A stretch of DNA of 54,023 nucleotides from Thermoplasmata archaeon. Lineage in GTDB: Archaea; Thermoplasmatota; Thermoplasmata; Thermoplasmatales; Thermoplasmataceae. A model generated the notes under the pieces. The model made no database searches. It was given only the letters and a program-made list of their open reading frames with translations, and had not been told where the DNA came from. Positions 9,101 through 16,197 of this stretch are shown in pieces (position 1 is the stretch's first letter; every line of letters starts with the position of its first letter). The stretch is taken from assembly GCA_021803655.1 (NCBI GenBank), contig JAJZLK010000049.1, forward strand, positions 1 through 54,023, given 5' to 3'. Position numbers and translations under genes: made by a program.

Positions 9101-9403
9101 CTTCCGGACCATAAAGTAGTCCTGGATGAACAAGATGCCCTTGTCACTGGACCTGAACTTCTCAAGATTGCCTCGAAGCCCCGCGGCGTCAAATTCACCA
9201 TCTTTTTCATAGGCAGCATCGCTCACAGCATAGCCTTGCGATTCCATGAGCTCTTTGTATGATGAAGCCAGTCTCGTCTTACCAGTGAATCTCGGACCTA
9301 TGACCAGAATTTTCCTGATATCAGAAGCAAGTGCCTTTCTTATTTGCCTTTCTGAAGTTTCAAACTCTGTCAGAAGTGCCGCTTCTCTCAGATCGGCCCC
9401 CAC
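6164..9403 (-). CDS. Large STAND-like protein: two P-loop NTPase modules, membrane segment, coiled coil, CBM-like tail
   Basis: 1079 residues. Module 1: Walker A GPRFTGKT at 36-43 and a Walker B-like ILFIQD ending at 95. A very hydrophobic glycine-rich stretch (about 236-292) can form one or two membrane helices. A charged helical or coiled-coil region covers about 350-420. Module 2: Walker A GLSGTGKT at 460-467, Walker B NVVVLDD ending at 511 and a sensor-like IIIITTSSEN at 538-546, resembling nSTAND3-type NTPases. A long helical region (about 560-930) follows, and the last 105 residues look like a jelly-roll carbohydrate-binding-type domain (GREYVLSARI, CFRDMRLM). STAND ATPases are signalling switches, often in defence or regulation; the sensing and effector roles here are inference. 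Start is GTG 9403 with a TATA box at 9427-9437, so probably leaderless. Confidence 0.7.
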   Translation of the reverse strand: MGADLREAALLTEFETSERQIRKALASDIRKILVIGPRFTGKTRLASSYKELMESQGYAVSDAAYEKDGEFDAAGLRGNLEKFRSSDKGILFIQDYFMVRKEGIDTLPIEVQELCNEVRELSQSENVLTVYHHVNYEEARAIAENGLSDLMRTFSISPRLKKQLDRTIKALIDEAGFGDTFIPAIIMFGFEFIKNDSKLMELHARLNPADDQIVSEIRIRLQELESELKARKEKMNLILGVFGIELSSSILVGTDLLNALKGTLTGVIAPAMAGFFSIGIIGLIAIGGALAFNKTRKNKGISDAFTRSMLTWNEMPQIKRKLVSYRLDIQNRLAPMSGYKLIEKVFSDNGDFKREVESQFKRLDEETRLRIENEVNRVLDALEPEISNLKSIVRRHDMEIESIELDISDLRNEINLIRNSACSSLTPAELRKAETVYYPTKEVMNAAEEIQPGHGVVITGLSGTGKTSAAEYIALKCVKAGRAKAICKNSQVSLTYNMITGLRSNVVVLDDIFASTGFSLSHISQFKSLLEVLMEDNIIIITTSSENLRELMWMNPFFYEFMRSHFLEISMDTENMDREFFSSIYQHYLKDMSIQLDSSQLRVAAEIEPQILNELKLPISYDSFFRNYLVPVLDSRINLEQAITDSKSLRLITGKKYLRLEQSDRNFLKLVCLFPNLNNSAFRRCYKTTYGVDLSGEDLNSLRERNSGYLKDTDRLNIIHSECAEGIWDKIVQDETDVGRLLTPIMELFEDFDTTLQSISCVIEIVKRYSRFGSESIVLDFIDRYLKSNNSHRKHLAAYLLAEISFAVTDDNFISDEITWCLNSDIDSKTEGVFLMKTLSRDSRRKDLVFNVFCDFIRNIGVPGLLDDILSVFSMQRLHSKSFLEDFLKDSKCNLTTETADEMVNAVDLQQPLIYLSQGSENLISGLSHWRYFGLDSGIFSVDEMNSGECIRYVERRADNLGRLYLQLDELIDEGKLKVGREYVLSARISTVNISTETKTDRFGAVVGVAYVDDAGWTPRRDAFQCEVGFVSGTTNETEYKSRFFLGAMPPGCSHLILYLVNVVGVGEACFRDMRLMNS

Positions 9404-9426
9404 TTAACCAAATTATGACACTACGA

Positions 9427-9437
9427 CTTAAATTTTC
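9427..9437 (-). promoter_or_regulatory. TATA box of the STAND-like gene
   Basis: The minus strand reads GAAAATTTAAG, centred 29 bp before the GTG at 9403. The spacing fits leaderless transcription; no Shine-Dalgarno sequence precedes the GTG. It gives the gene its own promoter although it follows thiD and the small ORF on the same strand. Confidence 0.5.
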
Positions 9438-9629
9438 TCATAGCAGCACTCTGAGGCATGAGTAAACGCCATCGTATTCCTGTGCCCCGATATCTTCCAT
9501 GATGCTGATGGAGGAGAGGTTGAACCTGGCGATCTCTTCTCTGATTCTATCCCTGTACAGATCAAGTTCTATAGTACCCAGAATTCCGATGAGATAGAGA
9601 TGCACCTGCAAAGTCTGAGTGCCGGGCAT
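9438..9629 (-). CDS. Small conserved-looking hypothetical protein, 63 residues
   Basis: Not recognised. The frame can start at GTG 9659, but the ATG at 9629 has GGGAG seven bases ahead and is preferred. The product has a beta-like hydrophobic start (LQVHLYLIGILGTIELDLY), then a charged helix (RDRIREEIARFN) and a second beta-rich half, like a small ferredoxin-fold domain. It follows thiD on the same strand (65 bp from the preferred start), so it may be the second gene of a thiD transcript. Confidence 0.5.
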   Translation of the reverse strand: MPGTQTLQVHLYLIGILGTIELDLYRDRIREEIARFNLSSISIMEDIGAQEYDGVYSCLRVLL

Positions 9630-9693
9630 ATGAAAACTCCCAAAGATGTATCTTTGCACGAAAGATGGAAATCATAACCTGATATCTGACCGC

Positions 9694-10497
9694 CTATTCG
9701 ATGCCAATCTCTCTCTTGTTTCTCCAGAAGTGGTTCAGAGAACCAAAGCCCTTACCCGAACTGAAAGAGTTCTTGATTGCCCCATCAAGGAAAGCTTTAG
9801 CTTCCCTAATTGAGATACCCATATCGAGGCCAAGGGCGAGGCATGATGTAATAGCCGCGGAGAGCGTATCGCCTGTTCCATGAGTGTTCTCCGTGTTGAT
9901 TCTCCTGCTTGAGAACGTAGAAATCTTACCGTCTCTGCATAGAATATCAATGCTGTTCTCTCCCTGAGAATGCCCCCCTTTAACGAGCACTGCGCATCCT
10001 ATGGTGTTGTGGAGTTTTTCCGCAACCCTGACTGCATCTTCCTGGTTGCTGATCTTTACCGATGAGAGAGTCTCTGCCTCCGGGATATTTGGAGTTATTA
10101 AGACAGCCCCGGGCAGCAGACTACTGATCATCTCATCGACCGCATCTTTCCTCAGGAGTCTTGACCCGCTCTTTGATATCATAACCGGATCGACCACGTA
10201 CGGCACTGAATACTCCCTGAATTTTCCGGAGACAACTTTTATGATATCAGCAGAATAAAGCATTCCGGTCTTGGCAGCATCAGTGCCGATATCCGAAAGA
10301 ACTGCGTCCATCTGCAATTCCACGAATGAAGGCGGCACTTCAAATATTCCCCTTACTTCCAGGCTGTTCTGTGCGGTCAGCGCAGTAATTATGCTGCTAC
10401 CTGACACTCCCATTGCCGTAAACGTCTTCAGGTCCGCCTGCAAACCGGCACCCCCGCCGGAATCAGACCCGGCAACAGTCATGGCTCTTCTGATCAT
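9694..10497 (-). CDS. thiD: Hydroxymethylpyrimidine/phosphomethylpyrimidine kinase
   Basis: 267 residues, ribokinase-fold kinase of thiamine synthesis (HMP to HMP-PP). Seen: AGSDSGGGAGLQADLKTF at the N-terminus, DPVMISKSG in the middle, and the anion-hole/catalytic block NTHGTGDTLSAAI. Length matches a stand-alone ThiD; the C-terminal ThiN domain found in many archaea is absent, so thiamine phosphate synthase must be encoded elsewhere if present. It is divergent from lipB, with 77 bp between them. Confidence 0.93.
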   Translation of the reverse strand: MIRRAMTVAGSDSGGGAGLQADLKTFTAMGVSGSSIITALTAQNSLEVRGIFEVPPSFVELQMDAVLSDIGTDAAKTGMLYSADIIKVVSGKFREYSVPYVVDPVMISKSGSRLLRKDAVDEMISSLLPGAVLITPNIPEAETLSSVKISNQEDAVRVAEKLHNTIGCAVLVKGGHSQGENSIDILCRDGKISTFSSRRINTENTHGTGDTLSAAITSCLALGLDMGISIREAKAFLDGAIKNSFSSGKGFGSLNHFWRNKREIGIE

Positions 10498-10574
10498 GAT
10501 CAGTTAATGCGTCAGTCAGATATTAGTTGCTGGCTGCATGACCAAACGAATTTTACCTTCCGTCTTATCCGGGA

Positions 10575-11249
10575 TTGTTGGTTGTACATATCCTCTTACA
10601 GAGAAACGCGGACTATGAACAGTGCCTCAATCTGCAGAGATTCCTTCAGAACCTGGTTAACAAGAATGGCGAAGACTCATTCATGCTGATGATAGATCAT
10701 CCTCCGGTATACACGGCAGGAAGACATTACAACGAATCCGACCTGGTGGATCGTTCGGTTCCTGTGCATCACATAGAGCGTGGTGGGTCATACACATATC
10801 ATGGGCCAGGACAGCTTGTTGTGTACTTCGTTGTGAGCCTGAAGCACCTAGGGGTTACGATGAGAGACTTTGTCAGTTCCGTGCAGCAGAATGAGGTGGA
10901 ACTTCTCAGTCATTATGGGATCGAATCTGAATCCAGGACAGGCAAGGATGCAGGAATATGGGTTAGCGGACGTAAAATAAGTTCCACCGGGTTCTCTGTC
11001 ATGGAATTTTCGACGATGCATGGAATCGCACTGAACGTAAATACCGATCTTTCCGGATTCTTCAAGATTAATCCATGCGGATTCCCCGGTGAACTGATGA
11101 CTTCCATGCGCCAGGAAACAGGAAAGGAGATCGACTATAATCAGGTGAGGAGAAAAGCTATGAGCCTGATGCTGAAGACCCTTGGTCCACAGCGGCTCAG
11201 AATTTTCTACAGTACAGATCGTTTCTGCACGGCGGCAGGCTATCAGTGA
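10575..11249 (+). CDS. lipB: Lipoyl(octanoyl) transferase LipB
   Basis: 224 residues. It moves octanoate from acyl carrier to the lipoyl domains of 2-oxoacid dehydrogenases or GcvH. The signature RGGSYTYHGPGQLVVY, the catalytic Lys in GRKISSTG and the catalytic Cys in INPCGFPGELMTS are intact. The start is most likely TTG 10575: an AATTTTAC box at 10548-10556 stands about 25 bp ahead, as for leaderless genes here, and no ATG is available nearby. The 3' end overlaps the aldehyde dehydrogenase gene tail-to-tail by seven bases. Confidence 0.88.
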   Translation: MLVVHILLQRNADYEQCLNLQRFLQNLVNKNGEDSFMLMIDHPPVYTAGRHYNESDLVDRSVPVHHIERGGSYTYHGPGQLVVYFVVSLKHLGVTMRDFVSSVQQNEVELLSHYGIESESRTGKDAGIWVSGRKISSTGFSVMEFSTMHGIALNVNTDLSGFFKINPCGFPGELMTSMRQETGKEIDYNQVRRKAMSLMLKTLGPQRLRIFYSTDRFCTAAGYQ

Positions 11250-12790
11250 GCAATCGTGATGGACTGCTCCCTGAGGAACTGCTGAAGATAGTAGAACGAT
11301 CCGGTTCCCTTGCCCGTGCTTCCGCTCATCTTCCAGCCGACGAAGGGCTGGGAGCCGACCATGGCACCGGTGGATCCGCCTCTTCTCCTGTTGGCATACA
11401 GTACCCCGACATCTGCGTGCGAGAAGTAATACTCGATCTCACCCTGATCCTCAGAGAATATCCCGCCTGTGAGACCGTATTCCAGCGTGTTAATTCGTGA
11501 TACAGCCTCTTCGAGCCTCGAAAACTTTGTGACCGCAAGCACAGGGAGGAAGTGCTCTTCCTGGATGACAAATGAATCCCACCTGACTCCGGAGATTATT
11601 GTAGGTTCAACGTAATATCCCGGTTTATCGGCAGTTTTTCCGCCTGTGATCACTGTACCTTCTGAAGGGAGCTTTTCTACCAGTTTCCTGTACTTTTCAA
11701 AGGCTTCAGCATTTATTATGGGGTTTAGGAAAGTCTCCTTCTTCCGGGGGTCTCCAGATACTATCGCGGAAGTATACCTGACAAGTTCCTTCTCAAACCG
11801 GTCATATATTCCGTCCTGGACCATGACAATGGAGCATGCACTGCACTTCTGGCCTGCATACCCGAAGGCGGCTCTTGCTACACCCTCGACTGCCTTCTGG
11901 AGATCGCTCTTCTCGGTAACAATGATCACGTCCTTTCCACCCATTTCCGTGACCACTACCTTTGGATACCGCTTCGTCGCGTTGTGGTAGATGTCCATTC
12001 CCACTTTTCTCGATCCGGTGAAAACAACACCTGCGATCCTGTCACTTTCATAGATCACCTTGCCGATGCGTGATCCCGATCCTGAAACAAAAGAGATAAC
12101 GTCCGGAGGGACACCATTGTCAAGTAGAAGCTTCACGTAAAGGTATGATGAGAGCGGGATATCACTCGAAGGTTTCAGCAGGACTGAATTACCGACTACG
12201 AGGGGGCCTGCGACCATTCCTACTGTTATTGAAAAGAAGTTGAACGGAGCAATTACCGCAAAGACCCCGTATGGCTTCATTATGCTCCGGCTTTCCTCAT
12301 TTTTGTAGGCCTTTCCGATAAACCGATCAAATCCACTGTTCTCTACAAGGTTCAGCGCGTAATACCTCAGGAAGTCTATGGCCTCATCAACGTCCCCCAT
12401 GGCTTCCATCCTGTTCTTTCCATGTTCGTAAGCAAGAAGCGCAGCAAACTGGAACTTCATGGCGCTCATTGCATCTGCGCACTTCAGGATGATTCTTGAT
12501 CTTTCAACGTATCCCCGGCCATACCAAGCCCTGTATCCGGAGGAGAGGAGATCAATGGCTCTTGAAATAGACTCTTCCGATGCCATCTGGAATGTGGCTA
12601 TCTTCTTTCCGTCTATGGGGGAGATATCGCTGATCTTCTCCTTCTCTATTATCTCCTTTCCCGCGATGTTAGGATATTCATGATCAAAAAACCCCTTCAC
12701 ATCTTCAAGTGCTTTTTCGTAAGTCTCATGAAATTTTGCCTCTTCCTTCCTTTCAGACATCCTGATAAAAGTATTCTCGTTCTCGAACAT
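11243..12790 (-). CDS. Delta-1-pyrroline-5-carboxylate dehydrogenase (aldehyde dehydrogenase family)
   Basis: 515 residues. It oxidises glutamate semialdehyde to glutamate in proline or arginine breakdown. ALDH hallmarks: PFNFF substrate-channel region, FTGSRKVG coenzyme loop, catalytic Glu in VTEMGGKD and catalytic Cys in GYAGQKCSACS. The C-terminal VGSQPFVGWKMSGSTGKG followed by YYLQQFLREQ is characteristic of the P5CDH branch rather than of generic aldehyde dehydrogenases. ATG 12790 is used here; a second ATG ten codons later is possible. No proline dehydrogenase is adjacent. A 13-bp palindrome lies just upstream. Confidence 0.87.
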   Translation of the reverse strand: MFENENTFIRMSERKEEAKFHETYEKALEDVKGFFDHEYPNIAGKEIIEKEKISDISPIDGKKIATFQMASEESISRAIDLLSSGYRAWYGRGYVERSRIILKCADAMSAMKFQFAALLAYEHGKNRMEAMGDVDEAIDFLRYYALNLVENSGFDRFIGKAYKNEESRSIMKPYGVFAVIAPFNFFSITVGMVAGPLVVGNSVLLKPSSDIPLSSYLYVKLLLDNGVPPDVISFVSGSGSRIGKVIYESDRIAGVVFTGSRKVGMDIYHNATKRYPKVVVTEMGGKDVIIVTEKSDLQKAVEGVARAAFGYAGQKCSACSIVMVQDGIYDRFEKELVRYTSAIVSGDPRKKETFLNPIINAEAFEKYRKLVEKLPSEGTVITGGKTADKPGYYVEPTIISGVRWDSFVIQEEHFLPVLAVTKFSRLEEAVSRINTLEYGLTGGIFSEDQGEIEYYFSHADVGVLYANRRRGGSTGAMVGSQPFVGWKMSGSTGKGTGSFYYLQQFLREQSITIAH

Positions 12791-12824
12791 CTGTTTGCAT
12801 ATGTGTTTAGACTATTTCAAACGT

Positions 12825-12837
12825 GCACCTTAGGTGC
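12825..12837. promoter_or_regulatory. 13-bp palindrome upstream of the P5C dehydrogenase, candidate operator
   Basis: GCACCT-T-AGGTGC, perfect six-base arms, ends 35 bp before the ATG at 12790. It abuts the A/T-rich stretch at 12811-12820 that would be the TATA region, i.e. a position suited to control of preinitiation complex binding. No second copy was noticed in the window. Confidence 0.4.
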
Positions 12838-12964
12838 TGGAAGCGTTCTTGTAAGGTCCGGTGACATTACTTCTTCTGCCCAAGCGAAAGACTAGACTTA
12901 CCTTCTTAACAGCCGCACGGATGCGTTAGGAAAATATCTCTTGAATATCTCAGTTCTATGGGAT

Positions 12965-14068
12965 TCAGCGTGTGCCCAGGAGGGATTTGTATATGGAAAT
13001 CAGTGAATCAGCATGTTCGTCTATCCCAAACGTATTTGCGGCAAAATCCCTTGCAGACTGGCTTCTCCTGGCGTAATTTTCCCGGTCCCTGTCCAGATCA
13101 TCAATCAGCTTAACTACCTCATCAATCCGTGAAAAATCAGCCTTGATGAGTCCTGAGTTACCGTTAGCGTAAGTATGAAGTGGAAAGTTTTCCACCACAA
13201 TTGATGGGGTCCCGCATGCCATGGCCTCCAGTACAGATATACCAAAAGTATCAGCCAAAGCGGGATAAATGAAGAATGATGCAACCTGCATGAGTTCTAT
13301 CTTCCTGGACTCTTTTACATAACCTTCCATCTGTACAATGTCTTGCAGGGAGTGCTGTTCTATGTAGTCAAGCATGTTTTCCTCTTCCGGCCCGGTTCCG
13401 CAGATAAGTATGCGGTATTTCCCGCCCCTCATTGCGGAGGCAAGTTCAAGTATACTGTAAACCCCTTTGTCCACCGTAAGCCTCCCGACGAAGAGAATCA
13501 TCTTCTGCTTTTCTGAACTTCCCGGAACGAACCTGTCGGTATCGACAAACAGAGGGACTTCCTTGGCCCCCATCATTCCGTGAGATTTTGCTACGTTTGC
13601 TGCGTGATTGCTCGGACAGAGAATCTCGTTGCACTGCGAATAGAGATACTTGCTGTATTTGAAGGAGAGATTGAAAAAGAATTTCTTGAATGGCATGCGC
13701 ACGGATTCCTCCATGCTTGAGAAGTCCGTATGGAATGATGCCACAATTGGAACGTTCAGCTTTCGTGAGGCAAGCAGGCCTACAGATCCCATGAAGAAAG
13801 GAGAATGGATGTGAATTATATCCGGCTTGAATTTCATGGCCCTCCTGAGAAGGCCCACAGGGATTGGATTGCGTGGGATACGGTACTGCCTGTAGAACGG
13901 GAACTGGAATCCACTGACCACATTCACGTCCTGATCTCCACTTCCGGTCAGGGTATAGACGCGAACGTCGTGTCCCTTACCGGACAGGGCGTGACGTATG
14001 TCCCTGAGGTAGTGAGAGACTCCATCCGGGGTCGGATAATAGGTCTCAGTGAAAAAAGCAATCCTCAA
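12965..14068 (-). CDS. Glycosyltransferase family 4
   Basis: 367 residues with two Rossmann-like halves. N-terminal: FFTETYYPTPDGVSHYL and HIHSPFFMG; C-terminal: LFVGRLTVDKGV and the EX7E-type donor motif in ADTFGISVLEAMACGTPS. This is a retaining GT-B enzyme transferring sugar from a nucleotide sugar, probably to lipid or glycan. The sequence resembles the group acting on 1,2-diacylglycerol or phosphatidylinositol, but the acceptor is not predictable. It follows DUF35-thiolase on the same strand after 41 bp. Confidence 0.85.
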   Translation of the reverse strand: MRIAFFTETYYPTPDGVSHYLRDIRHALSGKGHDVRVYTLTGSGDQDVNVVSGFQFPFYRQYRIPRNPIPVGLLRRAMKFKPDIIHIHSPFFMGSVGLLASRKLNVPIVASFHTDFSSMEESVRMPFKKFFFNLSFKYSKYLYSQCNEILCPSNHAANVAKSHGMMGAKEVPLFVDTDRFVPGSSEKQKMILFVGRLTVDKGVYSILELASAMRGGKYRILICGTGPEEENMLDYIEQHSLQDIVQMEGYVKESRKIELMQVASFFIYPALADTFGISVLEAMACGTPSIVVENFPLHTYANGNSGLIKADFSRIDEVVKLIDDLDRDRENYARRSQSARDFAANTFGIDEHADSLISIYKSLLGTR

Positions 14069-14109
14069 TGAATTATCGCCAATTAACTAAAGGGATGTGG
14101 GGGAAGAAT

Positions 14110-14640
14110 TTACTTCTTCCCATTCTTGGAGTTATCAACTGCCTTCAATGCCTCCTCAGACGGCACAAAATAGACATCCGTTGGAAGGAATCTCTGGTTT
14201 CTCCTGAATTTTGCCTTCACAGGCATTCCTATATAGATGTCCTCTGCGTCCGCGCCGATCAGTCTGGCCATGAAGAGGGAGTTGACGCCCTCAAACTCCA
14301 CCATGATCAGGTGGAACGGTGTCTCAGGCAGGAACTCCTCGCTTCCGAAGTAACACGTTGTGTAAGAGTGAACCTTTCCCTCGTTCGGAAGCTGGTGCCA
14401 TTCAGTCTCGGCCCCGCACATCATGCAGTGTCCCCTTGGAGTTCCGTAAACGTATCCGCACTTCTTGCATTTGCTTCCCATGATCTTCTTATGGCCAAGG
14501 GCAACGAAAAACTCTGAGTCCTGTGCATAGCTGTGTATGTAGTCTATTTCGTAGTGTGACTTCACTATCAGCGGGTCGAAGCCATAAACCTCTGTTCCGT
14601 TCTGTGTCTCTTCCATCTTTGCGTTTGGATTCAATGTCAT
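14110..14640 (-). CDS. DUF35 zinc-ribbon/OB-fold protein, thiolase partner
   Basis: 176 residues. A zinc ribbon, CKKC then CMMC (about residues 58-76), is followed by an OB-fold with HSYTTCYFG and an IGMPVKAKF end. DUF35 proteins bridge acyl-CoA enzymes; in archaea one connects acetoacetyl-CoA thiolase and HMG-CoA synthase, and in steroid-degrading bacteria one pairs with a thiolase-like retro-aldolase. Its ATG overlaps the thiolase stop (ATGA), so the two form a translationally coupled pair. HMG-CoA synthase is not in this neighbourhood. Confidence 0.87.
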   Translation of the reverse strand: MTLNPNAKMEETQNGTEVYGFDPLIVKSHYEIDYIHSYAQDSEFFVALGHKKIMGSKCKKCGYVYGTPRGHCMMCGAETEWHQLPNEGKVHSYTTCYFGSEEFLPETPFHLIMVEFEGVNSLFMARLIGADAEDIYIGMPVKAKFRRNQRFLPTDVYFVPSEEALKAVDNSKNGKK

Positions 14641-15899
14641 TTGACCGCCTCCATTATTGAGACCGTAACATACGTTCCCGTACCCGCATGGCTGTGAATG
14701 AGACCTCTCTTCGGGTTCGGCAACTGAAGTTTGTCGTTTCCAAAGTGTTTCTTAATTGTTCTCTGGAGTTGCCAGAAGGCAAAAACTCCCTGCATTATTC
14801 CGGTCGCACCCACAGGGTGCCCGCACGCCAGCAGTCCTCCAGATGGATTGACTGGAATCTTACCGTTCAGCGCAGGCTTTCCTTCGTCGATAAAGGAACC
14901 TCCCTCGCCATACTTGCACAGTCCAAGATCCTCATAGGTCTGGATCTCTGAAGAGGTGTAAGCGTCATGCAGTTCCACCAGATCGAGTTCGTTCAGTGGA
15001 TCGGTTATTCCTGCTGCCTCGTAAGCCTCCTTTGCCGCGGACCTGCCTGCCCTGAATGAGTGTATTCCAGGATATTCCAGTTTCTTGTAGTCGCTCTCTT
15101 TCTCGTTGGGAAGCAATGGAACTTTTCCGAATGGTCTGTCTGCAAGCCTCATGGTATCGGTGCCGGTTCCTATTCCCTTGATCAGGACCGGGTGATCGGT
15201 TATCTCAAAGGCTTTTTCCTCGCTGGCAAGTATCGCTACAGCAGCTCCATCCGACATGGCGCACACATCCAGTCTCGTCAGGGGATTCGCAACCATAGGT
15301 GAATTCCTGACATCGCTGACTGTAAGCTTCATCGGGCTCTGGGCGTAGGGGTTATGCAAAGCATTTCCATGGTTCTTTACAGAAACTTTGGCAAGCTGTT
15401 CCACAGTGGTTCCGAACTCATGCATGTGCCTTCTTGCCATCATCGCATAATATCCGGTGTAAAATCCTCCTACAGGGTAATCAAAGTTCGTATCGCTTGC
15501 GAGGGCGATAAACTCGTTCCCTTTCCATGTGTTCACATGAGACATGTTCTCGAATCCATACACAACACACGTATCCATTCTCCCGGATGCGATTTCCTCG
15601 TAACCTGTCTGGAAAGCAAGTCCTCCAGTGGCTCCTCCACCTTCAACTCTCTTGCTCGGTTTCGGCGTGAGTCCGAGATAGTCCTGAACCATGATGCCGG
15701 ACATCAACTGTCTCTGGAAATGATCAGCAAAGTACGATGCAACAGACCCGTCTATGTCGTTAAGGGTGAGGCCCGCATCGTTCAATGCGTAATCAAACGC
15801 CTTCTTTACTCGCATCCTGAAGTCCATCTTCGGAATGGCCTTGGCGAATTTTGTGACTCCGCCAGAAACCATGTATACGTTTCTTCCATTGTGTTTCAT
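14637..15899 (-). CDS. SCP2-type thiolase-like protein lacking the usual nucleophilic Cys
   Basis: 420 residues, thiolase superfamily. The C-terminal catalytic motifs VELHDAY (about residue 310) and GHPVGATG (about 362) are present. At the place of the nucleophile, where active thiolases read VEAACASGG, this protein reads VEGGGATGG, with Gly at 89. I checked this on the nucleotides (15646-15660 region). It is therefore either a non-classical enzyme, such as the retro-aldolases of the Ltp2 type that also pair with DUF35, or it uses another residue. A GGGAAGG site precedes ATG 15899, with an AT-rich TATA-like stretch near 15930. Confidence 0.82.
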   Translation of the reverse strand: MKHNGRNVYMVSGGVTKFAKAIPKMDFRMRVKKAFDYALNDAGLTLNDIDGSVASYFADHFQRQLMSGIMVQDYLGLTPKPSKRVEGGGATGGLAFQTGYEEIASGRMDTCVVYGFENMSHVNTWKGNEFIALASDTNFDYPVGGFYTGYYAMMARRHMHEFGTTVEQLAKVSVKNHGNALHNPYAQSPMKLTVSDVRNSPMVANPLTRLDVCAMSDGAAVAILASEEKAFEITDHPVLIKGIGTGTDTMRLADRPFGKVPLLPNEKESDYKKLEYPGIHSFRAGRSAAKEAYEAAGITDPLNELDLVELHDAYTSSEIQTYEDLGLCKYGEGGSFIDEGKPALNGKIPVNPSGGLLACGHPVGATGIMQGVFAFWQLQRTIKKHFGNDKLQLPNPKRGLIHSHAGTGTYVTVSIMEAVK

Positions 15900-16020
15900 A
15901 AAACCTTCCCATTATGAGGCTCACAAATAATAATTTTGGCTAACTGCGATATCACACAGCATCAGAAATTTGAAAATATATCTCACCCCTCACGTTGTCC
16001 CGATAGGGAAACGGTGAACC

Positions 16021-16039
16021 CCGCCATTAATTATGGCGG
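16021..16039. repeat. Hairpin CCGCCAT-N5-ATGGCGG in the thiolase/epimerase spacer
   Basis: Perfect seven-base arms with a five-base loop in the 280-bp spacer between the divergent genes. A second stem, TTCCA...TGGAA with an inner ACCC/GGGT (16107-16137), follows. With an A/T box at 15973-15981 they could belong to a small plus-strand RNA. Confidence 0.4.
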
Positions 16040-16167
16040 TTCTTATTATGTTCTCCGGTTTCATGGGATTTGAGTATTATCTGAATTTAACGGACTCAGG
16101 AGGTGATTCCAGACCCTCATCCCTTTGGGTTGTGGAAAACTGTTGCACCTACAACCTTGAACTGAAA

Positions 16168-16176
16168 TTTTAATAT
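16168..16176 (+). promoter_or_regulatory. TATA box of the NAD-binding epimerase gene
   Basis: TTTTAATAT centred 26 bp before ATG 16198, with no Shine-Dalgarno sequence, indicates a leaderless transcript. Confidence 0.55.
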
Positions 16177-16197
16177 CACTATGCCCCATTGTGGCTG

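Noticed and set aside
12680-12895. Plus-strand frame over the start of the P5C dehydrogenase gene
   Set aside because: Antisense to the true start; Cys/Phe-rich random composition.
13805-14517. Plus-strand frames over the glycosyltransferase and DUF35 genes
   Set aside because: Both minus-strand genes carry full family motifs, so these frames are shadows.
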